NCBI GenBank assembly: GCA_947464275.1
Contig: CANHVU010000002.1
Span: 124,001 to 188,000 of the forward strand
Direction: 5' to 3'
DNA: 64,000 bases
Source of the DNA: Bacteroidota bacterium
GTDB taxonomy: Bacteria; Bacteroidota; Bacteroidia; UKL13-3
Shown: positions 1 to 8,123 of the stretch, piece by piece
Layout of the letters: every line of letters begins with the position of its first letter
Numbering within the stretch: the stretch's first letter is position 1
Notes under the pieces: model-generated
Databases searched by the model: none
Told to the model about the DNA's origin: nothing
What the model saw: only the letters and a program-made list of their open reading frames with translations
Position numbers and translations under genes: made by a program

Positions 1-1211
1 TTTAACGAACTAATTTTTAAACCTTTGTCCAAATCCAAATAACGAATATCCGCGCCTGAGCTAATGGGAGCGTAAGAATAAAATGTAATCGAATCGAAAT
101 TACTTTTTACTTGTTGTTCTAACTTAAAAAAATTGCGGTATTGCAAATTGGTATCTGCTATTACTTTACCCGGGTAATAAATTACATTTCCAATTCCTAA
201 ACTTAACAAAACTAAACTTGCAATCCATTTAAGTTGTTTTTTATTACTAACTTCAATTAATAAAATTATTAATAAGAATTGGCTAATCATAAAGTACCTA
301 TGTCCAATGGTATTATACAAGAACACTGCCATACAAAGGCTATTTACCAATAAAATAATAGCACTAAAAATAAACAGTTCCTTATTTAACTTTTGTTTAA
401 AAAACAAATAAATAAGCAAAACATAAACAGTTAACATGCCATTATCAACCAAACGCCAAATAATTAAAAATACACTTTGAACAAACTGTTTAATTCCTTT
501 TATGTCATTATGCTCAGTATAATTGGGTGATAAAAAAGCCCAACCAAAATGCTGTTGATGTATGTATAACCAAATACCTAAAACCGTTACAGCAGGTAAA
601 AAAAGCAATAATCCATTTTTAAAAAATTGTGCAATGGTTTCTTTATTTTTAAAAACTTGGTAACAATAAATAATTCCAAAGGCTAATAAGAAAAAATTGG
701 CTTGTAAATGGGTTAATTCCATTAATACAGTGCTCATTACAAAACCTAGTTTTTCTTCCTTTATTAAATAATAAAATGCCAATAAAACAAACAAGTAAAA
801 CAATGGTGTATTAAGTAATAAAGCTTCTTGAGCAACAAATATAGAATAACATCCTGCTAACAATGTGGCTATATTGGCTTTGGTTTCGTGGCAATAATGC
901 AAAGCAATTTTTCTAGTCACAAAAAGAATAAAAAAGGAAATAAGGATTATTATAAAATGACTTACCACTAACGACTTTCCGAAAATCATCCAACTGCAGG
1001 CTAATAAGAATGGAAACAATGTGGGGTGACCGGGATCAAAATTGGCAGGATACCAAATAGTTTGCAAATTATTGTTGTAAATATTAAGTGCTGCTCTAGC
1101 TGTAGATGTAACAGCATCGCCATGAAAAGGATCGTCTTTAATTACCAAAAACAACACCAATTGCAAAACTGCTATGATTGCTAAAATATACTTGTTAAAC
1201 GGCTTTTGCAT
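1..1211 (-). CDS. Polytopic membrane protein, probable GT-C family glycosyltransferase (3' end truncated by window)
   Basis: This frame is open from an ATG at 1211 down to base 1 (403 codons, no stop), so the C-terminus lies outside the window and the ORF track omitted it. The protein starts MQKPFNKYILAII with a membrane segment at once. It then has a soluble loop containing DDPFHGDAVT and FDPGHPTLFPF, followed by many hydrophobic segments. An acidic first loop followed by alternating helices resembles GT-C glycosyltransferases (PMT/ArnT-like), which move sugars from polyprenyl-phosphate donors at the outer face of the inner membrane. That family call is inferred from topology and the GHPxLxPF-like motif; no substrate can be named. 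It is divergent from the gene at 1328, with a 116-bp shared upstream region. Confidence 0.7.
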   Translation of the reverse strand, partial: MQKPFNKYILAIIAVLQLVLFLVIKDDPFHGDAVTSTARAALNIYNNNLQTIWYPANFDPGHPTLFPFLLACSWMIFGKSLVVSHFIIILISFFILFVTRKIALHYCHETKANIATLLAGCYSIFVAQEALLLNTPLFYLFVLLAFYYLIKEEKLGFVMSTVLMELTHLQANFFLLAFGIIYCYQVFKNKETIAQFFKNGLLLFLPAVTVLGIWLYIHQQHFGWAFLSPNYTEHNDIKGIKQFVQSVFLIIWRLVDNGMLTVYVLLIYLFFKQKLNKELFIFSAIILLVNSLCMAVFLYNTIGHRYFMISQFLLIILLIEVSNKKQLKWIASLVLLSLGIGNVIYYPGKVIADTNLQYRNFFKLEQQVKSNFDSITFYSYAPISSGADIRYLDLDKGLKISSL

Positions 1212-1327
1212 TAAATAAAAATTGTAATATTTAAATGTAAAATAATAATATTGCTTGGTAATAATACCACTACAACAATATTGATTTTAAGGCAGATTTT
1301 ATGCTTGTGTCAATTTAATATTTGTTT

Positions 1328-2200
1328 ATGATAGAAATAAATTCACCAATTGAACCTTTAAATTTTGAGCTTTTTGAACAAAAACAAATTTCGGTTTATA
1401 TTAAACGTGATGACAAAATCCATCCATTTATAAGTGGCAATAAGTGGCGCAAACTTAAGTATACTCTTTCCGATGCTAAACAAAAAAATAAAAACCATTT
1501 GGTTAGTTTTGGTGGTGCTTACAGCAATCATTTAAATGCTTTGGCTTGTGCCGGTGCTATGTTTGGTTTTAAAACTACTGCCTTTGTTAGGGGTGATGAA
1601 GGAGTGAGCAACCAAATGTTGGCTTTGAATAAGCTTTGGGGAATGGAGTTTATTTATACAGATAGAACTAGCTACAGAGATAAAGAAAGTTTATTTGAAA
1701 AATATTTTGGACAAAATGAAAATGCCTATTTTGTAAATGAAGGAGGAGCAGGAGTTTTAGGTGCTAAAGGTTGCCAAGAAATTGTAACTGAATTAACCGA
1801 AAATTACCAACATATATTTTGCGCAGTAGGCACTGCTACTACTTTACAAGGAATTGCGCAAGCTATAAAAAACCAACAATTAGCGACTAAAGCCGAAGGA
1901 ATTTGTGTTTTGAAAGGAGCTGAAAATATTGATGAAGAATTGCAAAAAAATCAATTGCAAGATTATTATAAAATCCATCATCAATTTCATGAAGGAGGTT
2001 ATGCCAAAAGCAATCCCCAAATAATGGACTTTATAACCCTATTTGCTAGTAAAACAGGTATTTTATTAGATCAAGTTTATACAGCGAAAATGATGATGGC
2101 CGTTTTTAATTTAGCTGAACAAGATTATTTTGAACCAAACTCCAAAATTCTTTGCGTTCATACCGGGGGAATTTTGGGATTGTTAGGGGTTTTGAAATAA
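1328..2200 (+). CDS. PLP-dependent ACC deaminase / D-cysteine desulfhydrase family protein
   Basis: A fold-type II PLP enzyme of about 290 residues. The N-terminal SGNKWRKLKYTL carries the Lys expected to bind PLP. It is followed by SFGGAYSNHLNALA, the Ser/Asn-rich loop that holds substrate in ACC deaminase and D-cysteine desulfhydrase. A glycine-rich phosphate-binding stretch (AVGTATTLQGIA) lies in the second half. The family deaminates D-cysteine or 1-aminocyclopropane-1-carboxylate in the cytoplasm; D-cysteine detoxification is more usual in non-plant-associated bacteria, but specificity is inferred. The ORF track begins at a TTG (1322); the ATG at 1328 gives the usual start MIEINSPIEPL and is preferred. 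Length is slightly short of the approximately 330-residue enterobacterial enzyme but normal for Bacteroidota homologues. Confidence 0.85.
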   Translation: MIEINSPIEPLNFELFEQKQISVYIKRDDKIHPFISGNKWRKLKYTLSDAKQKNKNHLVSFGGAYSNHLNALACAGAMFGFKTTAFVRGDEGVSNQMLALNKLWGMEFIYTDRTSYRDKESLFEKYFGQNENAYFVNEGGAGVLGAKGCQEIVTELTENYQHIFCAVGTATTLQGIAQAIKNQQLATKAEGICVLKGAENIDEELQKNQLQDYYKIHHQFHEGGYAKSNPQIMDFITLFASKTGILLDQVYTAKMMMAVFNLAEQDYFEPNSKILCVHTGGILGLLGVLK

Positions 2201-2238
2201 TAACATCAATATAAAATATTTATTTGCCTAAATTATAA

Positions 2239-3000
2239 ATGAAAAGTTTCGTAAGTATTTTGCTAATAATTACTTGTCTAATATCGTGTAACGAGAACAA
2301 TGGTCAAATGATAAATAATCAAATCTTTATAATCGAAACCAAATTATTTGATTCCATTTATTATCATCAACTTAACAAAGCATATAAAGATAATGATACT
2401 TCCATGATGAGGAAATTTTTCGAAATTTGGCATGACTCATCAGTTAATAAATCAAATATTGTAAATCAAACCTCTATCGAATTACAAAAAATATTCAATG
2501 AAGTTTATAATCCTTTTGAATTACAAAAATATGGTTGGTCACCTAGGCAACATTTTTCAAAATATAATTATGTAGTTTTACCGAGTGAAATTAAATTCAA
2601 GATTGTAAAAAATTTAGGTTCATATAAAAGTTTGAACAATTTGGATTTTCAGAAATTGGATCTGAATACTTTAAAACCATTTTTTGCAATACCTGGTTTA
2701 GGAAAAGCAAAAATTATTTATGACATTGAACCTTTTAAAACTTCAATGCAATTGTTTTTGAATGAATATGGCTTTCAAAAAATATTTTATTTTGATACCA
2801 CTAATTTTTTAATGAATCCAATTTCATTTGATGGAAAAAGTTATTTAACACCTCCTAAAATTTTAGGCGTTTTATTAAATGAACAGATGGATAGTTCAAT
2901 TGTTGACCAAAGGTTGATGAGTACCGGAATTAGAATAACTTTGAGAAAAGAAAGAGGTAATTGGAAGATGAAAGAAGTGAAAGAATTATGGATTGAATAA
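2239..3000 (+). CDS. Hypothetical lipoprotein
   Basis: A 253-residue protein with a lipoprotein signal: MKSFVSILLIITCLISC, with the lipobox LISC placing the lipidated Cys at residue 17. The rest is soluble and rich in Asn, Lys and aromatic residues, with no motif I recognise. The C-terminal GIRITLRKERGNWKMKEVKELWIE looks like a beta-hairpin of the kind found in NTF2-like or lumazine-type lipoproteins, but this is not strong enough for a family call. It lies 38 bp after the PLP enzyme on the same strand and may be co-transcribed. Expected location is the periplasmic face of the inner or outer membrane. Confidence 0.7.
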   Translation: MKSFVSILLIITCLISCNENNGQMINNQIFIIETKLFDSIYYHQLNKAYKDNDTSMMRKFFEIWHDSSVNKSNIVNQTSIELQKIFNEVYNPFELQKYGWSPRQHFSKYNYVVLPSEIKFKIVKNLGSYKSLNNLDFQKLDLNTLKPFFAIPGLGKAKIIYDIEPFKTSMQLFLNEYGFQKIFYFDTTNFLMNPISFDGKSYLTPPKILGVLLNEQMDSSIVDQRLMSTGIRITLRKERGNWKMKEVKELWIE

Positions 3001-3068
3001 TCAAAAATCGCACTATATAACTTGAAATTGCTATCAATATTATTCGAATAAAGTATTTAAAAAATTTA

Positions 3069-3316
3069 TGGCTAGGAATAACATAAATTACTTGAAAGTA
3101 AAAAAGTTAGAAGCCATTGGGAGCTAAAAAAGAAACATGGTTTTTTTCTGTGATTGATGTAATTGAAATTTTAACTGGAAGTAGCATTCCCAAAAGATAT
3201 TGGAGTGATTAAAAAACAAACTAACCAAAGAGGGAAGTCAGTTGTACGAAAAAATCGTACGGCTGAAAATGCAAGCAGAATATGACAAAATTAGAGAAAC
3301 AGAAATAAATAATTAA
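3069..3316 (+). pseudogene. Decayed BRO-N (phage antirepressor-like) gene fragment
   Basis: Reading across frames recovers a recognisable BRO-N domain. First comes KKVRSHWELKK at 3100-3131. A frame change leads into ETWFFSVIDVIEILTGSSIP and KRYWSD at 3132-3209, then a TAA. A further one-base shift gives LTKEGSQLYEKIVRLKMQAEYDKIRETE from 3221 to a TAA at 3314-3316. The segment ETWFFSVIDVIEILT matches ETWYFSIVDIVEALT of the intact gene just downstream, and the RYWSDLK..LTKEG..LYEKIVRLK pattern is typical of prophage antirepressor BRO-N domains. At least two frameshifts and the lack of a C-terminal half mark it as a pseudogene. Confidence 0.75.
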
Positions 3317-3322
3317 TATAAA

Positions 3323-4150
3323 ATGAGCAATCAAAACGTAATTTTATTTGAAAACAGACAAGTACGTAGGTATTATGATACAGAAAAAGAAACATGGTAT
3401 TTTTCTATTGTAGATATTGTAGAAGCTCTTACTGAGTCAGTTAATCCAACTGATTATTTAAAAAAACTTAGGAAAAGAGATTTTGAACTTGGAGCCTACT
3501 TAGGGACAAATTGTCCCCAGATAGAAATGCTTTCAAATGGAAAAAAGCGTAAAATATTGGCAGGAAATGCACAAGATATTTTCCGACTCATCCAATCCAT
3601 TCCATCACCAAAGGCAGAACCATTTAAACAATGGTTGGCAAAAGTTGGATATGAACGCATGCAAGAAATAGCAGACCCAAGTCAGAGTATAGATAGGGCA
3701 AGGGAAAATTGGCAAAAACTAGGTCGTTCTGAAAAGTGGATTCAGCAAAGAATGACTGGGCAAGAAACTCGGAATAAACTTACTGATTACTGGAAAGAAA
3801 GTGGTGTAGAAAAATCAGATGAATTTGCATTGCTCACCAATATTATTCATGAGGAATGGACAGGCTTAACAGTTAAAAATCACAAAGATTTAAAAGGATT
3901 AAAGACTCAAAACCTACGTGATCACATGAGCGAAGCTGAGTTGATTTTTACTGCTTTGGCTGAATTATCTACACGCCAAATAGCCGAAACCGATGATGCA
4001 AAAGGTTTACACGAAAATGCAAAAGCGAGCAAAAAAGGTGGCAAAATTGCTAAAAATGCGCGATTGCAATTAGAAGAACAAACAGGTAAAAAGGTAGTTA
4101 CAGGTGAGAATTTTTTACCTCCAAAAGCCAACAAAAAGAAATTGAAATAA
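3323..4150 (+). CDS. BRO-N domain protein with DinD-like C-terminal region
   Basis: A 275-residue protein. Residues 1-110 form a BRO-N domain (QVRRYYDTEKETWYFSIVDIVEALT, then KAEPFKQWLAKVGYERMQE), a DNA-binding module of phage antirepressors. Residues about 165-265 (FALLTNIIHEEWTGLTVKNHKDLKGLK, LRDHMSEAEL, then KNARLQLEEQTGKKVVTGENFLPP) match the C-terminal region of DNA damage-inducible protein D. E. coli DinD is LexA-regulated and acts against RecA filaments, but function here is inferred only. It starts 6 bp after a decayed BRO-N relative, which suggests phage or mobile ancestry with one surviving copy. A clear hairpin terminator follows. Confidence 0.8.
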   Translation: MSNQNVILFENRQVRRYYDTEKETWYFSIVDIVEALTESVNPTDYLKKLRKRDFELGAYLGTNCPQIEMLSNGKKRKILAGNAQDIFRLIQSIPSPKAEPFKQWLAKVGYERMQEIADPSQSIDRARENWQKLGRSEKWIQQRMTGQETRNKLTDYWKESGVEKSDEFALLTNIIHEEWTGLTVKNHKDLKGLKTQNLRDHMSEAELIFTALAELSTRQIAETDDAKGLHENAKASKKGGKIAKNARLQLEEQTGKKVVTGENFLPPKANKKKLK

Positions 4151-4161
4151 TAAAGATATTT

Positions 4162-4207
4162 ACCAATGGCTTTACTCAATTGAAGGCCATTGGTTAGTTT
4201 TTTACTC
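4162..4207 (+). terminator. Rho-independent terminator after the BRO-N/DinD-like gene
   Basis: A 9-bp perfect stem ACCAATGGC / GCCATTGGT with a 15-nt loop is followed by TAGTTTTTT. It lies 11 bp after the stop of the plus-strand gene and just before the convergent 3' end at 4202. Confidence 0.7.
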
Positions 4208-6478
4208 AATCACCAAACGCTTTACCAATTGTTTGCCAGTTTCAGTTTGGATTTTTACAAAATATACACCCGCATTTAGATTTATCAAATCAATAGTTGC
4301 AGATTGAGTTGCGCGAGCCATTGGTTGATTAATAACTGTTGCACCTAAAATATTGATGATACTTACTTGCGCTTTTTCATTCAATAAATCGGTTTCAATA
4401 GTTAATTTATTTTTGGCTGGATTAGGATAAATTTTGGCTTCAAATGTTTGTTCTGTTAAATCATTGGTAGTTGATAAACTTATTTTCCCTAAAATAGTAC
4501 TTTTATAAAATTTAAATCCACCACGTTGGTTTCCAATTAACACCTCAGGGCTAGCATCAGCATCAATATTTGCAATGGTAACACTGGTATAAACCCCTTG
4601 AGAAATACTATCAGCAGCCATGATTGCATCATCTTTAAATATATTAGCAATTCTACGTGCTTTTATTGCAGGATTAGCACTGATATCAGTAAATAAAACT
4701 ACACTTTTGCTATAACTTCCAATTAAAGCTTCGTAAATACCATCATTATCCAAATCAAATACAAATGGATATGCATTTCCATAACTTTCGTTTCTTGATC
4801 GAACACTTAATTTCCCTAATGAATCTATAGTGGGGGTAGAATTAAATGCAGGTTCTGAAATTGTTCCAGTGTTTTGATAATAAGCCATGGTTCCGTTGTA
4901 TTTTCCAATAACTAAATCAAGTTTTCCATCAGCATTTAAGTCAATTAACTGCGGAGCTGTTTGTGTGCCAGCATTTATATTAAAGTAATTGCTATCTCTT
5001 TTTGCAAAGGTAATATTAGCAGTAGTTGAAGTATTTTCATAATAGTTTAAATAACCATTATACCAACCCAAAATCATATCTTTTTTGCCATCATTATTTA
5101 AGTCGCCAAAGGTTGGAATTACATTGGTTAGTGGTAAACGTACATCCGCTTGAATATTGGCAAAATTGGTGTCTAACAAACTAAATACAGGATTGGTTTT
5201 AGTTCCAATATTTTTGTATAAATACAATTGGTCAAAATTATTTTTGGTACTTGAATAATTCCCCTGCGTTGCAACAATTAAATCTTGGTCATTATCATTG
5301 TCAATATCAACAAAAACAGGCTTGGAGTTTCCTCCTAAATCAATCATTTCATCTATTAAAAAATTCTCTTTCACAAATTGAAATTTGGCAGCAGTATTAT
5401 TACTAGTTGCAGTGTTTTTATATAAATTTACATGGTTAGTATTTTTAACAGCCGCAGGTTCATTAGTTGTGATGATTAGGTCAGTGATTCCATCATTATC
5501 ATAATCTTGAAAATAGGGGGTAGGCCACGATAAATCTAATGGACGATAAGTGTTTCTTGGGAAAATGGTGTCTTCGGTTACGAAGGAGTCTCTTAACAAA
5601 GAATTTGTCTCTCTACCGTTTTTAGCAAAAATCAAAGTATTGAAAAATCCATCACCATAAATAAGGTCTTTATCGCCATCCGCGTCAGTGTCAAAAACAG
5701 CAAAGGAATTGCTTACATGCTTTCCACCCTTGCCTAAATAATAGGCATCTAATCCAAAGTTAAATCCATGAGTGTTTACTTTATAACCTACATGTCCCCA
5801 AAAATTAACACCAAATCCGAAATTAATTGAATCGCAATTATTTTTTGGTCTTCTATTTCTATACAAATCAAAATAATTTGATCCTGAAGGCATATACACT
5901 ACATCGGGGTCGCCATCATTATCCATGTCCTCTATTGCTCCTATATCAGTTGGGGTGAATTCCAAGCAATCTTCAAAATCGGCACTGTTTAAGTAGGTTA
6001 AACAATTACTTCTTTGTTTAAATTTCAGATTATTGGTTGTTGAAATATTTTGCAGATATCTTATTGAGTTTGATTTTACAAATTCTCCAGGATTTAATAC
6101 ATATGCTGGTCCAGATGCTGTTAGTAAATCGTCCTTTCCATCGCAATTGAAATCAGTTATTTTTAACCATTGCGAAATATTAGGTAAGAATTTTTCGTAA
6201 GAAGGTTCATAAACCCAACTATTATTTTTCCAAAGGTAGGTAAATACTTTGTCGCCAATACCGTCAAACACTACTAAATCTTTTTGTCCATCATTATCTA
6301 AATCTATCTTATTGAATTGTGGTTTTTGAAAACCACCAACAAAAGGGTATTTCAAAGTATCTGTGCTGTTTCTTTTTAAAAACTTTGCGGTATTAGCTAA
6401 AGTAAAATATACATTTTGAGCATTCATTATTGAGTTTATAAACAATATTGAAATAATAGCAAGTATGAATTTACGCAT
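4202..6478 (-). CDS. FG-GAP/VCBS repeat secreted protein with T9SS type A sorting domain
   Basis: A 758-residue exported protein. A signal peptide (MRKFILAIISILFINSIMNAQ) is followed by many calcium-loop repeats of the DxDxDGxxDL type, such as DLDNDGQKDLVVFDG, DFNCDGKDDLL, DMDNDGDPDVVY, DTDADGDKDLIYGDG, DNDNDQDLIVAT and DLNADGKLDLVIGKYNG. These are FG-GAP/VCBS blades expected to fold as a beta-propeller. The C-terminus (EAKIYPNPAKNKLTIET to GVYFVKIQTETGKQLVKRLVIE) is a textbook T9SS type A sorting domain, so the product should cross the outer membrane by T9SS and be anchored or released at the surface. The ligand is unknown. It is convergent with the BRO-N gene and divergent from murF. Confidence 0.92.
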   Translation of the reverse strand: MRKFILAIISILFINSIMNAQNVYFTLANTAKFLKRNSTDTLKYPFVGGFQKPQFNKIDLDNDGQKDLVVFDGIGDKVFTYLWKNNSWVYEPSYEKFLPNISQWLKITDFNCDGKDDLLTASGPAYVLNPGEFVKSNSIRYLQNISTTNNLKFKQRSNCLTYLNSADFEDCLEFTPTDIGAIEDMDNDGDPDVVYMPSGSNYFDLYRNRRPKNNCDSINFGFGVNFWGHVGYKVNTHGFNFGLDAYYLGKGGKHVSNSFAVFDTDADGDKDLIYGDGFFNTLIFAKNGRETNSLLRDSFVTEDTIFPRNTYRPLDLSWPTPYFQDYDNDGITDLIITTNEPAAVKNTNHVNLYKNTATSNNTAAKFQFVKENFLIDEMIDLGGNSKPVFVDIDNDNDQDLIVATQGNYSSTKNNFDQLYLYKNIGTKTNPVFSLLDTNFANIQADVRLPLTNVIPTFGDLNNDGKKDMILGWYNGYLNYYENTSTTANITFAKRDSNYFNINAGTQTAPQLIDLNADGKLDLVIGKYNGTMAYYQNTGTISEPAFNSTPTIDSLGKLSVRSRNESYGNAYPFVFDLDNDGIYEALIGSYSKSVVLFTDISANPAIKARRIANIFKDDAIMAADSISQGVYTSVTIANIDADASPEVLIGNQRGGFKFYKSTILGKISLSTTNDLTEQTFEAKIYPNPAKNKLTIETDLLNEKAQVSIINILGATVINQPMARATQSATIDLINLNAGVYFVKIQTETGKQLVKRLVIE

Positions 6479-6548
6479 AAATTATGGTTATTTGTTGATT
6501 CAAATTTATTAATTAAAGTTTGAAGTAGTTTCATAATTTTTTATTAAA

Positions 6549-7847
6549 ATGGATATAGCCAGTTTACAACAATTATTTTTAAAACATCCTATTGTTTGCA
6601 CCGACACGCGTAAGATTGCAGCTAATAGTTTGTTTTTTGCATTAAAGGGAGAAAAATTTAATGCAAATCAATTTGCTAGCAAAGCATTAAGCCAAGGAGC
6701 AGCTTATGCCATAATTGATGAAGCACAATATAAAATTAGTGAGCAATTTATTTTAGTAGATGATGTATTAACCACCTTACAACAGCTTGCTGCTTTTCAT
6801 AGGCATACTTTGAAGATTCCAGTTATAGCCATTGTAGGAAGCAATGGAAAAACAACTACCAAAGAATTAATCACATCGGTTTTAAAACAAAAATTTACAG
6901 TTTTGGCCACACCAGGTAATTTTAATAACCATATTGGCTTGCCTTTAACCATTTTACAAATAACAAGCGGTCATGAAATAGCAGTTATAGAAATGGGTGC
7001 TAATCATATTGGTGAAAATGAGTTTTTATGCAAAATAGCCAAACCAAGCCATGGAATTGTTACCAATAATGGTAAAGACCATCTTGAGGGTTTTGGCGAT
7101 ATGGAAGGTGTTGCAAAATCAAACTCTGAGCTTTATTATTATTTACTAAAAAATAATGGAATTGCATTTGTAAACATGCACGATGAATGGTTGATGCGCA
7201 TGGCAAGGCAATTAGAAAATAAAGTTACTTTTGCTGCTAATTTTGAAGGTAGGATTAAGGAAGCATCTCACACTTGTTACGCTAGTCATTTACAGCCAAC
7301 TATTAATTTTAAAATTGATAATTCACCAATTGAAATAAATAGCAATTTAAGTGGTGATTACAATTTTGATAATATTACAGCAGCAGTGTCCATGGGATTG
7401 TATTTTGGATTAAGTATTTCTCAAATTGCTAAAGGAATTGAGAGCTACAAACCGAGCAATAATCGTTCGGAAGTAATAAAAAAAGAGTCAAACACCATTT
7501 ATTTAGATGCATACAATGCCAATCCAAGTAGCATGGAAGTATCAATTAATAATTTTGCAGCAATGCCATTTGGCAATAAAGTACTCATACTTGGCGATAT
7601 GTTTGAATTAGGAAAATATGCTGAAGAAGAACATCAAAACCTAGTTCATTTTTGCGAAGCACTTGGATTAACAAATGTATTTTTATGTGGTGATTTATTT
7701 AAAAATACCAAAAACAATTATGTGTGTTTTGCAACTACTGAGGAATGTAAAGAGTATTTATCAGAAAATAAATTAATGGATTCAAATGTGTTTATGAAGG
7801 GCTCCAGAGGAATGAAATTGGAGACATTGATGGAGGTTATTGTTTAA
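6549..7847 (+). CDS. murF: UDP-N-acetylmuramoyl-tripeptide--D-alanyl-D-alanine ligase
   Basis: A 432-residue Mur ligase that adds D-Ala-D-Ala to UDP-MurNAc-tripeptide, the last cytoplasmic step of peptidoglycan precursor assembly. The N-terminal substrate domain contains CTDTRKIAANSLFFALKG. The central ATPase domain has the P-loop GSNGKTTTKE at residues 97-106, then GNFNNHIGLPLTIL and EMGANHIGE, which are diagnostic of MurF. The C-terminal domain contains YLDAYNANPSSMEVSI and ILGDMFELGKYAEEEH. The length is normal. It stands alone here rather than in the mra/dcw cluster, as is common in Bacteroidota. Confidence 0.96.
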   Translation: MDIASLQQLFLKHPIVCTDTRKIAANSLFFALKGEKFNANQFASKALSQGAAYAIIDEAQYKISEQFILVDDVLTTLQQLAAFHRHTLKIPVIAIVGSNGKTTTKELITSVLKQKFTVLATPGNFNNHIGLPLTILQITSGHEIAVIEMGANHIGENEFLCKIAKPSHGIVTNNGKDHLEGFGDMEGVAKSNSELYYYLLKNNGIAFVNMHDEWLMRMARQLENKVTFAANFEGRIKEASHTCYASHLQPTINFKIDNSPIEINSNLSGDYNFDNITAAVSMGLYFGLSISQIAKGIESYKPSNNRSEVIKKESNTIYLDAYNANPSSMEVSINNFAAMPFGNKVLILGDMFELGKYAEEEHQNLVHFCEALGLTNVFLCGDLFKNTKNNYVCFATTEECKEYLSENKLMDSNVFMKGSRGMKLETLMEVIV

Positions 7848-7851
7848 TATA

Positions 7852-8046
7852 TTACAAGCCTAGCTTACTTTTTATGTAAAAATACAAATCATCAAAAGGA
7901 AAGTTAACTCCTTTAATTACATCAATAGCATACCTGCGTTTAACTTCAAACATAACAATATGCACCAAAATAAAGGCTATTGCAGCCTTAGTCATAAATC
8001 GTTTGTTGTATAATAAATACTTGTATGCTAAAATTTTTTGTAACAC
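7852..8046 (-). CDS. Small hypothetical protein with one membrane segment
   Basis: A 64-residue ORF with a basic N-terminus (MLQKILAYKYLLYNKRFMTK), one hydrophobic segment (AAIAFILVHIVMFEV) and a positively charged tail ending YFYIKSKLGL. Composition and codon use look coding, and it fits between the murF stop (4 bp away, convergent) and a terminator at 8088. No family is recognised. The second Met (residue 18, MTKAAIAF) is an alternative start. Moderate confidence because of its size. Confidence 0.5.
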   Translation of the reverse strand: MLQKILAYKYLLYNKRFMTKAAIAFILVHIVMFEVKRRYAIDVIKGVNFPFDDLYFYIKSKLGL

Positions 8047-8087
8047 ACATTTTATAACTTTTTAAATAAAAAAATGTTTTATCAAAC

Positions 8088-8120
8088 AAAAAAGGCTGCT
8101 TTATAAAAGCAGCCTTTTTA
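8088..8120. terminator. Bidirectional hairpin terminator
   Basis: AAAAAGGCTGCTTT-ATA-AAAGCAGCCTTTTT is a near-perfect stem with A and T runs on either side. It lies 4 bp after the kup stop on the minus strand and should terminate kup transcription. Confidence 0.85.
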
Positions 8121-8123
8121 TAT

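Noticed and set aside
3922-4209. 95-residue minus-strand ORF
   Set aside because: It is antisense to the BRO-N/DinD-like gene and runs through its terminator hairpin; composition follows the shadow of the real gene.
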